DNA of 13,434 nucleotides from Desulfonatronum sp. (lineage in GTDB: Bacteria; Desulfobacterota; Desulfovibrionia; Desulfovibrionales; Desulfonatronaceae). Both the position numbers and the translations under genes were made by a program. Shown here in pieces: positions 1-6,718 of the stretch (positions within the stretch are counted from its first letter, which is position 1; each line of letters begins with the position of its first letter). The stretch covers positions 1 through 13,434 of the forward strand of contig SKYX01000348.1 in NCBI GenBank assembly GCA_007127655.1, read 5' to 3'. The notes under the pieces are model-generated. The model was not told the origin of the DNA, did no database searches, and was given only the letters and a program-made list of their open reading frames with translations.

Positions 1-102
1 AGGCTCTTTATGCGTTTCGGGCAGGCGGATCTTTCCGCGGTCAGGCAGGTCCGCCAGGGTGCGACATGCGTACACCCCTTCGAAACAAGCACGGAACTGT
101 AG
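1..102. other. Unassigned edge fragment, possible gene remnant
   Basis: Both strands are open here, so direction cannot be settled. The plus frame from base 1 ends at a TAG at 100-102. The minus frame running off the left edge contains the peptide ACRTLADLPDRGKIRLPE. Its RTLADL core weakly resembles the RTIADL segment near the C-terminus of YifB/ComM-type AAA+ proteins. If that is right, it is the truncated 3' end of a leftward gene interrupted by the repeat element that begins at 98. The resemblance rests on very few residues, and the stretch may simply be intergenic. Confidence 0.15.
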
Positions 103-275
103 GGGCACCCCTTGCGGGTGCCCAAGGTTAGCGCGGAATGGAGGAGTATCGTCGTTACCTTGGTTGTTCGATCAATTGCCTGGGGTGGTGATTTACATGG
201 ATACGTGCGCTTCAAACACGTCGGGTCGGTGCCATCGCGGTCACACCAGGGCGACCGCAAGGGTACGCCCCTACA
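98..275. repeat. MITE-like element with imperfect terminal inverted repeats
   Basis: The left end (98-123) and the reverse complement of the right end (249-275) both begin TGTAGGGGC and match at about 22 of 27 positions with one gap. Each end also folds on itself. On the left, GGGCACCC (103-110) pairs with GGGTGCCC (116-123). On the right, GGGCGACC pairs with GGTACGCCC with one bulged base. The 125-bp interior has no convincing gene and no target-site duplication is obvious. The architecture is that of a non-autonomous mobile element, and similar TGTAGGGGCG palindromes are common between genes in many bacteria. Confidence 0.55.
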
Positions 276-333
276 AGTGCGAGAATTCGCGGGAAGGTCC
301 CAGGGGAGTTGACGCAACCTTGGGCTATGTACG

Positions 334-350
334 GAATCCCGTTGGGATTC
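334..350. repeat. Small inverted repeat in the TPR gene leader
   Basis: GAATCCC (334-340) and GGGATTC (344-350) form a perfect 7-bp stem with a 3-base loop, 54 bases before the ATG of the TPR gene. It has no T-tract, so it does not look like a terminator. It could be an operator or a leader hairpin. The rest of 276-404 shows no convincing promoter: TTGACG at 309 has no matching -10 box. Confidence 0.3.
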
Positions 351-404
351 TCGAGCGGAAAAACAGTCCGAAACGCATATTGAACCATCCCGGATAATCC
401 AGCC

Positions 405-1754
405 ATGATCCGCAGCCTTGGCGTTCTTGCCCTTTTCCTGTCCTTTTGCCTGGTACACCCAGGTCCGACGGCCTGGTCCCAAGAGGTCGACGGGCCTACG
501 GAAAGGCGTCGGGGCCTGGCCTTGTTCCGGGCCGGTGACTACCAGCAGTCCGTGGAAGCCTTTTCCGCGGCCTTGAGGGCGGACCCCGGCAATGCCCGGA
601 TAGTGAACAACAGAGGGCTTGCGTATTACCGGATGGGCAAGATGCACGAGGCCGTGGAGGACTTCGGGCGCGCCGTGGAGATCGATCCGGAATACTACCA
701 GGCCTGGACCAACAAGGGCATGGTCCACTATCGCCGCGGAGAATCGGCCCAGGCCCTGGCAGACTCCAGCCGGGCCATTGCCCTGCGGCCCGGATTCGGC
801 ATGCCCTACAATACCCGGGGCCTGGTCTATCTGGAGATGGAGGCGTTTGAGCAGGCCGTGGTTGAGTTTGATCGGGTCCTGGAGTTGGATCCCCGGTACG
901 CCCGGGCCTACAATGCCCGCGGACATGCCTTGAGTCGGCTGGGACGCTTTGAGCAGGCCCTGAAAGATTTAGACCAGGCCATCGCCCTTGATCCCGACAA
1001 TCCCATGCCCTGGAACAATCGGGGCTGGTCCTTGATCCAGACGGGGCGGTTTTCCGAGGCTCTGGAGGACCTGGAGCGCGCGGTGGCCCTGTCTCCGAGA
1101 CTGGCCAACGCCCACGCCAACCTGGCTCTGGCCAACAGACTCCTTGGCCGTCATGACCAGGCTCTGGCCGCCTATGGCCGGGCCTTGGCCCTGGAGTCCG
1201 GCAATCCCGTTTTTTTGAGCCAGCGTGGTATCGCCCTGGCCCAGGCCGGACGCTTCGAGGCAGCGGTACAGGACTATTCCGACGCCCTGGCAAAAGATCC
1301 CTTGAACGCCACGGTCCTGAACAACCGGGGCATCGCCCTGACGAATCTGCGCCGTTTTGACGAGGCTCTGGCGGATTTTGACCGGGCCGCCGGTCTGGCA
1401 CCCGGCAGTCCGGAAGCGTTCATCAATCTTGGCAATGTCCATATTCACCTGGGCAACTACGCCCGGGCCATCGCCGCCTATGACCAGGCCCTGGAGCGTG
1501 ATCCGCGCAGGGCCAGTTCCTACAATAACCGCGGCTATGCATGGCGCGAGTCCGGGCAGTTGGACCGGGCCCTGGAGGACTTTCAACGTGCTCTGGACAT
1601 TGATCCGGAATACGCCCTTGCCCACAACAATCGCGGGGTGACCTTGATCCTGGCGGGGCGCAACGATCAGGGCTGCCAGGACGTGCAAACCGCCTGTCGC
1701 CTTGGCTACTGCGCGGACCTGGAGTGGGGGAGGAGTCAGGGGTTTTGCCCGTAA
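405..1754 (+). CDS. Exported protein of twelve tetratricopeptide repeats with a cysteine-rich C-terminus
   Basis: The 449-residue protein starts with a signal peptide: MIRSLG, a hydrophobic run to about residue 19, and a likely cleavage near 25-26 (AWSQ/EVDG). It should act in the periplasm or outside the cell. From residue 31 it is almost entirely 34-residue TPR units in perfect register (31-64, 65-98 and so on). Eleven are clear and the twelfth, from 405, is degenerate. Most carry NNRG near the start of helix A and end in LDPxxA-type turns, a consensus for protein-binding solenoids. The tail departs from the repeat and holds four cysteines (C423, C430, C435 and C448) in a GCQDVQTACRLGYC context, as seen in some exported TPR proteins of sulfate reducers. 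No enzymatic domain is present, so it is probably a scaffold or assembly protein with unknown partners. No strong ribosome site precedes the ATG, and the next gene is convergent. Confidence 0.88.
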   Translation: MIRSLGVLALFLSFCLVHPGPTAWSQEVDGPTERRRGLALFRAGDYQQSVEAFSAALRADPGNARIVNNRGLAYYRMGKMHEAVEDFGRAVEIDPEYYQAWTNKGMVHYRRGESAQALADSSRAIALRPGFGMPYNTRGLVYLEMEAFEQAVVEFDRVLELDPRYARAYNARGHALSRLGRFEQALKDLDQAIALDPDNPMPWNNRGWSLIQTGRFSEALEDLERAVALSPRLANAHANLALANRLLGRHDQALAAYGRALALESGNPVFLSQRGIALAQAGRFEAAVQDYSDALAKDPLNATVLNNRGIALTNLRRFDEALADFDRAAGLAPGSPEAFINLGNVHIHLGNYARAIAAYDQALERDPRRASSYNNRGYAWRESGQLDRALEDFQRALDIDPEYALAHNNRGVTLILAGRNDQGCQDVQTACRLGYCADLEWGRSQGFCP

Positions 1755-1867
1755 CTGGGTGGTCTCGCGATGTGTGTTTTGACCAGGAAGAGCAGGAAGA
1801 GACAGGAAGGGGGAACGAGATACAAGTACTCGGCTCATCTGCGTGAAAGCGGACTGGACGAACCGTT

Positions 1868-1900
1868 CCCCGTCTGCACGGGGGGACAGGCCCCGCGGGG
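1868..1900. repeat. Two adjacent GC-rich palindromes after the TPR gene
   Basis: CCCCGT (1868-1873) pairs with ACGGGG (1878-1883) across a CTGC loop, and CCCCGCGGGG at 1891-1900 is a perfect 10-bp palindrome. Neither is followed by a T-run. They lie between two convergent genes and could slow or end transcription from either side, or be remnants of repetitive extragenic sequence. Confidence 0.35.
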
Positions 1901-1935
1901 GAGGACTGCTTCGGAGGGGGCATGGAAAACAGGTC

Positions 1936-1955
1936 ATTCCCGCGAAGGCGGGAAT
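1936..1955. repeat. REP-like palindrome, ATTCCCGC stem
   Basis: ATTCCCGC (1936-1943) and GCGGGAAT (1948-1955) form an 8-bp stem with a GAAG loop, inside the phrase GTCATTCCCGCGAAGGCGGG. That phrase is a widespread extragenic repeat of proteobacterial genomes. This copy sits alone between the convergent TPR and GGDEF genes. Confidence 0.6.
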
Positions 1956-2040
1956 CCAGTGCCGGAATGCGGCTTTACCCAGGGTGTGCTGAAGCGTTGC
2001 AACGAGGTAATGAAATACGTTGCCGAATCCGCGCTTGTCG

Positions 2041-2054
2041 GCGTGAGGTCACGC
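2041..2054. repeat. Palindrome overlapping the stop codon of the GGDEF gene
   Basis: GCGTGA (2041-2046) and TCACGC (2049-2054) form a 6-bp stem around GG. The TGA stop of the minus-strand GGDEF gene lies in the right arm at 2049-2051. No T-run follows on the minus strand, so it is at most a weak terminator. Confidence 0.3.
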
Positions 2055-4247
2055 GGAGGCTGTTGACTGGGTCAGGGCGGTATCGGGTGAATAGAACAGG
2101 AACGTGTCCCCGCCGGCCTTCTTGGCCTGGTACATGGCCGCGTCGGCCTTGTGCAGCAGCACGTCCAGGCTCTGGCCGTCTGTCGGGAAAAGGCTGATCC
2201 CGATGCTTGCGCTGATGGCGCACTGATAGCCAAACACCATGATCTCCTTGGACAGCTCGCGGATGATCTTGCGGGCAATTTTTTCGACCTGCTTCGATTC
2301 CACCTGGCCGCCCAGAATCAGGACGAATTCGTCCCCGCCGACCCGGGCCACGGTGTCCGACTTGCGGACGCATTTTTCCAGACGCGTCGCGGCTTCCTTC
2401 AGCACCGCGTCGCCGATCTGGTGGCCCAATTTGTCGTTGATTTCCTTGAATGCATCAAGATCCACGAACATCAGGCAGGCCTTCTCCCCGTAGCGTCTGG
2501 TCCTGTGCAGGGTCTGCTCGAAACGGTCCAGGAACAGGCGCCTGTTGGGAAGACCGGTGAGCTGGTCATGCATGGCCATGAACTTGATTTCTTTTTCAGC
2601 CAGCTTCTGGCTCGTGATATTCCTCAAGGAATAAATGATGCAGGGTTCCTGCTGGAGTTCGAGAAAGCTGGCCGACAGTTGGACATAAACCTCTTCGCCG
2701 CCAAGGGTGTGCAGGGTGGCCTCAAAGTCCCGGACTTCCCGATTCACGGCCAGTTCCCGGCGCAGGCGCTGCTGGTCGGCCTTGGTCAGCCAGCATGGCA
2801 GAGACTCCAGGCTGCTGCCGACCAGTTTTCCCTGCTCCAAGTCGAGGGTCTGGGCAAAGCTGAGGTTGGCCTCCAGCACCGTTGTGCTGTCGATGCCGAC
2901 GATGGCAAATCCGTCCAGGCTGGTGTGAAAGGCTTTGGAGAATTTCTCATTGCTGCGTTCAAGGGCCTCTTGGGCGTGGATGGCCTCGGAGATGTCCCTG
3001 GAAGAGGCGTGCACCTCGAGAATCTTGCCTGTTTTCGGGTCCCGCAGGAGCTGGGTGGATATGTCCAGCCAGACGTAGACGTCACTGGTGGTGCGCATGC
3101 GGCAGACAAATCTGCAGGTCTCTTCGCGCAGGCAGGCTGCCACTTTGGAGGTGCAGTCCGCATGGATGAAAGCAAACAGCGACTTGCCCACCAGAGCCTG
3201 GGGGGCAAATCCGAGAATGGCCTGGCAGGATGGGGAAACGTAGATGAAATCCCCGCCCGGTGACAGCCGCGTGACCATGTCCGTGGCGTGCTCGGCCAGC
3301 AGCCTGAACCGGCTTTCGCTCTCCTTGAGGGCTTGTTCGGTCCGGACGCGCTCGGTCACGTCCCGGTAGACCAGGAGGGTGCCGAAATACTCGCCGTCGT
3401 TGTACAGGGGGGTTGTTGAGAGGAAGTCCCACTGGTCCAGTTCCTGACAGTGAACGATCCGCTCCAGGGCTGTATTCCCGGCATCCTCGATGAACGCCTT
3501 GTGCGGGCAGACCGAGGTGCCCAGGTCCATGCAACCAAGGACCCCCAGGCAGAACATGCCGATCATCTCCCGAGGATGCATGCCATGGTGCGCGGCCAGG
3601 GTCTTGTTCACGCGCAGGAAACGAAAATCCGGGCCGACAATGCTGACATGGTCCGAGACGGAATCAAACGTCGTCTCCCACTCCTTTTTGGCCTTGGCGA
3701 TAAGCTTCTCGACACGCTTGCGCTCCGTGATCTCGGCCAGCAACTTGGCATTGGCCTCTTCCAGTTCCATGGTCCTGGATCGCAGTTCCGCGGTCCGCTG
3801 GGCCACTTGCCCCTCCAGCTGTTCGCGGTAAAGACGGTTCTCCTGTTGCAGCCTGGATCGCTCCAGGCAGCGTCGGACCACATGGACCAGGGCTTCCAGA
3901 TCCTGGATAGGCTTGGTGACGTAGTCGCTTGCACCGATGCGCAGGGCTTCAATGGCGTCCTGGAGCATGCCTGTCCCGGAAACCACGATACATGGCGTTT
4001 CGGGCAAGTCCTTGACCACCGCGGCGACCACCTCCAAACCGTCGACCTCTTCCATGCGCAAATCCACCAGGACGGCATGGGGGGCGAATTTCTGAAACGC
4101 TTCCAGACCGGCCCGGCCGTTGGCGGCGGTATATGTCGTGAATCCTTGTTCCTCCAGGTAGTCGGAAACAGCATCTCGGAACAACTGTTCGTCATCAATG
4201 ATCAAAACCCTTGGTTTTGAAGAGGAGGCGAGCAAATTCTGGGTCAT
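2049..4247 (-). CDS. Response regulator with three PAS domains and a diguanylate cyclase (GGDEF) output
   Basis: This 732-residue cytoplasmic protein has no membrane segment. Residues 12-125 are a receiver domain with acidic pocket D18/D19, phosphoacceptor D62 (VDLRM), S90 and K112. Residues 130-185 look like a coiled-coil linker. Three PAS-type sensor regions follow, at about 191-300, 311-420 and 431-550. Residues 551-720 are a GGDEF domain with the intact signature GGDEF at 637-641 and an RKSD inhibitory site (628-631) five residues before it. It should therefore make cyclic di-GMP from two GTP and be subject to product inhibition. No EAL domain is present. PAS1 carries C233, C239, C247 and H249, which might bind a metal or a cofactor. 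An AGGA ribosome site lies six bases before the ATG. No sensor kinase gene adjoins it. It is divergent from a PilZ gene, a likely effector. Confidence 0.93.
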   Translation of the reverse strand: MTQNLLASSSKPRVLIIDDEQLFRDAVSDYLEEQGFTTYTAANGRAGLEAFQKFAPHAVLVDLRMEEVDGLEVVAAVVKDLPETPCIVVSGTGMLQDAIEALRIGASDYVTKPIQDLEALVHVVRRCLERSRLQQENRLYREQLEGQVAQRTAELRSRTMELEEANAKLLAEITERKRVEKLIAKAKKEWETTFDSVSDHVSIVGPDFRFLRVNKTLAAHHGMHPREMIGMFCLGVLGCMDLGTSVCPHKAFIEDAGNTALERIVHCQELDQWDFLSTTPLYNDGEYFGTLLVYRDVTERVRTEQALKESESRFRLLAEHATDMVTRLSPGGDFIYVSPSCQAILGFAPQALVGKSLFAFIHADCTSKVAACLREETCRFVCRMRTTSDVYVWLDISTQLLRDPKTGKILEVHASSRDISEAIHAQEALERSNEKFSKAFHTSLDGFAIVGIDSTTVLEANLSFAQTLDLEQGKLVGSSLESLPCWLTKADQQRLRRELAVNREVRDFEATLHTLGGEEVYVQLSASFLELQQEPCIIYSLRNITSQKLAEKEIKFMAMHDQLTGLPNRRLFLDRFEQTLHRTRRYGEKACLMFVDLDAFKEINDKLGHQIGDAVLKEAATRLEKCVRKSDTVARVGGDEFVLILGGQVESKQVEKIARKIIRELSKEIMVFGYQCAISASIGISLFPTDGQSLDVLLHKADAAMYQAKKAGGDTFLFYSPDTALTQSTASA

Positions 4248-4911
4248 GTCGATTCCTGGCGACGTCCTTCATTTTTACCGGCCGTCGAGGGATGCAAGCA
4301 AAAACAACCTGAACAGTGGTCGAGGCCGGAAGGAATCTTGCGGCGGTACGCAACAAGATTAGGTGCAATTTTTTTATGCAATTTCCAGACCATTCGCGCA
4401 GAATCTGCCTTGCTGCTTGGCCTCCATGCGCAAACGGAGTATGATTGAAGGAGCGGACCAAATTTGTATTTTTTATCTTACTAGAATTTCAGGAGATTTG
4501 GAGAAGTGTTGGCCAACCGACAATTCGGCCGGAGGAGTCGGCCCTTTTCATGCCTCCCTGCTGGGTGAGGTTTGTCGGAATATCTTACGTTTTCAAGTTC
4601 CAAGCGTTGAGAAATGGAACCCGGGTCTTTGAGATTATGTCATTTTGCTCGAAATGTATGAATATTGCATGAGAAATATTTGGTATATAACCAGGAACGG
4701 CTCTTTTCCCTCTTGGGAAAGCGTCACTTGGTTGCAATCTCAGGCTGTTAGCAACTGTGTCGGCACGGCCAATTCCGTGATCGAGAATCAAGGCCGGATT
4801 TAAATACGTAACGAATCAGTACATCCTTGGCTGAGCATCAACCCGGCGTGTTACCGCTATCCAGTTCACGTTTGCTCGGATGAGCTGAGTAGTTACAAAA
4901 AAACAACCATA
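4248..4911. other. Gene-free divergent regulatory region between the GGDEF and PilZ genes
   Basis: This 664-bp stretch is more AT-rich than its surroundings and holds no convincing gene. Short open frames at 4363-4672 (+) and 4585-4791 (-) lack ribosome sites and domain-like sequence. Visible structure includes a direct repeat TGCAATTT at 4364-4371 and 4377-4384, a hairpin TTTCCC/GGGAAA (4705-4710 with 4715-4720, loop TCTT), and a promoter-like box near 4684. I looked for the conserved cores of cyclic-di-GMP riboswitches and did not see them. Confidence 0.5.
4665..4691 (+). promoter_or_regulatory. Candidate extended -10 promoter upstream of the PilZ gene
   Basis: TGGTATATAAC at 4681-4691 matches an extended -10 element (TG, one base, then TATATA). 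A weak TTGCAT at 4665-4670 is the best -35, but the spacing is short. If used, it gives the PilZ message a leader of about 215 bases containing the 4705-4720 hairpin. Confidence 0.3.
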
Positions 4912-5283
4912 GTGGGGTGTTGCGTGCATCCGGGACAGGCAGATCGAAGGAAAAGCATCCGCAAAGAGGTTCTTGCGCCGGCAGTCATGCAGATCGAGGC
5001 GGACGGGAGAAAATTCATCTCCCAGGCCATTGTCAAGAATCTTTCCTTGGGAGGTCTTCAGGTCGCGCTTTATGACTATGATGAAGATCTCAGGACGTTG
5101 GATCTCATGAACAGCCCCGGAGCCATTTGCTTTCGATTTTCTGGCGGATCCGAGGAGTACCGAGCGACCTGCCAAACCGTTCGCGTCGAGAAATGGAACT
5201 ACACGATCCAACTCGGCGCAATGTTTACGGATATGAGCGAAAGTGAACGCAGGAGTCTGGAAAGCATTTGCGCTTCGGCGTAG
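4912..5283 (+). CDS. Single-domain PilZ protein, probable cyclic di-GMP receptor
   Basis: This is a 123-residue protein if it starts at the GTG at 4912. A second in-frame GTG at 4924, preceded by GGGGTG, would shorten it by four residues, and neither start has a strong ribosome site. Both signature motifs of PilZ domains are present: RKSIR (R13 and R17, the RxxxR motif) and NLSLGG (N43, S45, G48, the NxSxxG motif). These bind cyclic di-GMP in characterised members. The rest (VQTVRVEK, LGAMFTDM) fits the beta-barrel of the family, and there is no other domain. It probably acts by binding a partner to alter motility, adhesion or polysaccharide output. The divergent neighbour is a GGDEF enzyme, which suggests a functional pair. 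A hairpin lies directly after the TAG stop. Confidence 0.8.
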   Translation: MGCCVHPGQADRRKSIRKEVLAPAVMQIEADGRKFISQAIVKNLSLGGLQVALYDYDEDLRTLDLMNSPGAICFRFSGGSEEYRATCQTVRVEKWNYTIQLGAMFTDMSESERRSLESICASA

Positions 5284-5284
5284 C

Positions 5285-5302
5285 AGGCGTTGACACGCCT
5301 TT
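5285..5302 (+). terminator. Possible weak terminator of the PilZ gene
   Basis: AGGCGT (5285-5290) pairs with ACGCCT (5295-5300) across TGAC, starting two bases after the stop codon and followed by TTTGT. The stem is GC-rich but only 6 bp and the T-run is short, so termination efficiency is doubtful. Confidence 0.4.
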
Positions 5303-5303
5303 G

Positions 5304-5447
5304 TCACCTCGGTTGGTTGGAAACAACAAGACTGGGGGAGGTGTCGGTTGGCTTTACATGTTGTGTCGGAATTTTTTGCACTTTCGTTTTTTTCTGTTCA
5401 TTCCAGCCCGAAGGTGAACCACCACCGTGACATCTTGAGGCGGACAT
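5304..5447 (-). CDS. Possible 47-residue small protein with a strong ribosome site
   Basis: An ATG at 5447 is preceded by GGAGGAG eight bases upstream on the minus strand, the best ribosome site among the minus-strand genes of this block. The frame runs to a TGA at 5304-5306 and begins MSASRCHGGGSPSGWNEQKK. It starts 42 bases after the stop of the glycosyltransferase gene, so it could be the last gene of that transcription unit. The peptide is polar, has no hydrophobic segment and no family I recognise, and its tail crosses the AT-rich gap near the PilZ terminator. It may be a chance frame. It also overlaps an inverted repeat GCGGACA/TGTCCGC (5440-5446 with 5468-5474). Confidence 0.22.
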   Translation of the reverse strand: MSASRCHGGGSPSGWNEQKKTKVQKIPTQHVKPTDTSPSLVVSNQPR

Positions 5448-5489
5448 GCCGTGATCTCCTCCGGGCCTGTCCGCTTTCCGGCAGTTCGT

Positions 5490-6689
5490 TCAAAGGGCTG
5501 ACCGGGACAACTCCCGCATCAAGGTCGAAAAAGCCCGCATTTCCCGGTCCACGGTCAACGCGGCCACGCTTTCGGCTACTTCTCCTGGGCGGCGGTTCGC
5601 GGTGCGCAGCCAGTGTACCGCGTCGGTCAGGTCGCCTTCCAATCCACTTTTGAGCACGTATCCCGTCCGGCCATGAGCGATCACCTCGGCCGCGCCGTTG
5701 TTGGCGGTGGTGAGCACCGGACAGTCGCAGGCCATGGCTTCCAGGCAGGCGTTGGCAAAGGGATCGTAGAGCGTGGGCAGGATCAGGACGTCCGCGGCCT
5801 GGTACAGCTGGGTCAGTTCCGAGCGGACGCCTAAAAAGCGCACCTGGGAGTCCAGATTCCATTTTCGAAGCAGTGAGCGGAACCGTTCCGGCCGTCCCTT
5901 GCCCACCACCAGCAGGATGCTACGCGGTTCGTCAGGCCCAACGGCGTGATTGGAGGCGGCCAGGAGTTCCAGGGCCCGGGCCAGTCCTTTGCGTTGCCAG
6001 CCGCTGCCCACGAAGAGCAACAGGCGGCACGGACCCGGCGGGCCTGATGAGGTCAATTCTGGCAGGTTCAATTCTGGCAGGAGTCCCGCCCGGGCTCGCT
6101 GCCTGTTCGGATCGGGGTTTGGAAAGAAACGCCGCGGATCAAAGCCGTTGAGCACTACCCGCAATTTGTGGGCGGCCTGGGGATACGTTTGCTCCATCTC
6201 CCGGCGGACCATTTCCGAGTTGGTGACCACCAGGCGGGCCGTGGCTAAGGTTCTGGCTTCCAGGCGCGGATAGAGCCAGTGCAGGGGGTTGGTCATCCAC
6301 AACCGGGAGCTTCCAAAACGCAGCGAGCGCCAACGCAGGTGCACCCCGTCCCCGGCCCGGTAAACGTGACACTGCGGCCCCCGCTCCAGGCTGAGGATCA
6401 TGCCGGGCTGGCCGGTCCCATCGGCTCGGGCAGCCAGCTCGGCCATGGCCGCATCCACGTCGGCCGCAAAGCGCAGCGCCCGCCACCAGCCCGGGCCCGC
6501 GCCGCCAGCCAGCTTCCGGCCCGCGATGCGCGTTCCCGCGGCCAGCCGGTGAACCTCCCAGGACGCGGACAAATGCTCCACCAACCGAGTCGCCGCGGTT
6601 TCAGCCCCGCCACCCGAAGATTGACGGCGGACCACATAGACTGTTGGTCGTCGTGAGTCGGAAAGAGGAGGGAGGGAGGGATGAGACAT
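5490..6689 (-). CDS. GT4-family glycosyltransferase, WaaG-like, probable LPS core sugar transferase
   Basis: The 399-residue protein has the two-domain GT-B plan. The N-terminal acceptor domain contains SSGGGAE (24-30) and RGPQCHVYRAGDGVH (103-117), a signature of WaaG-like enzymes. The nucleotide-sugar domain starts near 222 with FVGSGWQRKGL (226-236, K234 probably contacting phosphate) and includes YDPFANACLEAM. In that motif the usual first Glu of the E-x7-E pair is Asp (D309, with E317), a tolerated change in the family. The enzyme should transfer a hexose from a nucleotide sugar to the heptose region of lipid A-core at the inner membrane. The exact donor cannot be read from sequence. The ATG at 6689 follows waaF by 29 bases and the frame upstream of it lies inside waaF, so this start is preferred. 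AGGAG lies too far upstream to be an ideal ribosome site. Confidence 0.85.
   Translation of the reverse strand: MSHPSLPPLSDSRRPTVYVVRRQSSGGGAETAATRLVEHLSASWEVHRLAAGTRIAGRKLAGGAGPGWWRALRFAADVDAAMAELAARADGTGQPGMILSLERGPQCHVYRAGDGVHLRWRSLRFGSSRLWMTNPLHWLYPRLEARTLATARLVVTNSEMVRREMEQTYPQAAHKLRVVLNGFDPRRFFPNPDPNRQRARAGLLPELNLPELTSSGPPGPCRLLLFVGSGWQRKGLARALELLAASNHAVGPDEPRSILLVVGKGRPERFRSLLRKWNLDSQVRFLGVRSELTQLYQAADVLILPTLYDPFANACLEAMACDCPVLTTANNGAAEVIAHGRTGYVLKSGLEGDLTDAVHWLRTANRRPGEVAESVAALTVDREMRAFSTLMRELSRSAL
6053..6081. repeat. 15-bp tandem duplication inside the glycosyltransferase gene
   Basis: TCAATTCTGGCAGG occurs at 6053-6066 and again at 6068-6081, a 15-bp unit in tandem. It is in frame and produces the doubled peptide LPELNLPEL in the linker between the two GT-B domains. 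This looks like replication slippage in a tolerant part of the protein. Confidence 0.8.
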
Positions 6690-6718
6690 GGGAATACAGC
6701 TTTTCAGGCTCCTGGTTT

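Noticed and set aside
59..397. A 112-codon plus-strand frame at the left edge
   Set aside because: It runs straight through both ends of the MITE-like element and has no ribosome site or domain.
2151..3263. A 370-codon plus-strand frame opposite the GGDEF gene
   Set aside because: It is antisense to clear PAS and GGDEF coding sequence, with no ribosome site and no recognisable domain.
4248..4911. A cyclic di-GMP riboswitch in the GGDEF-PilZ gap
   Set aside because: The conserved GEMM core strings and paired arms were not found on either strand. Only a small unrelated hairpin is present.
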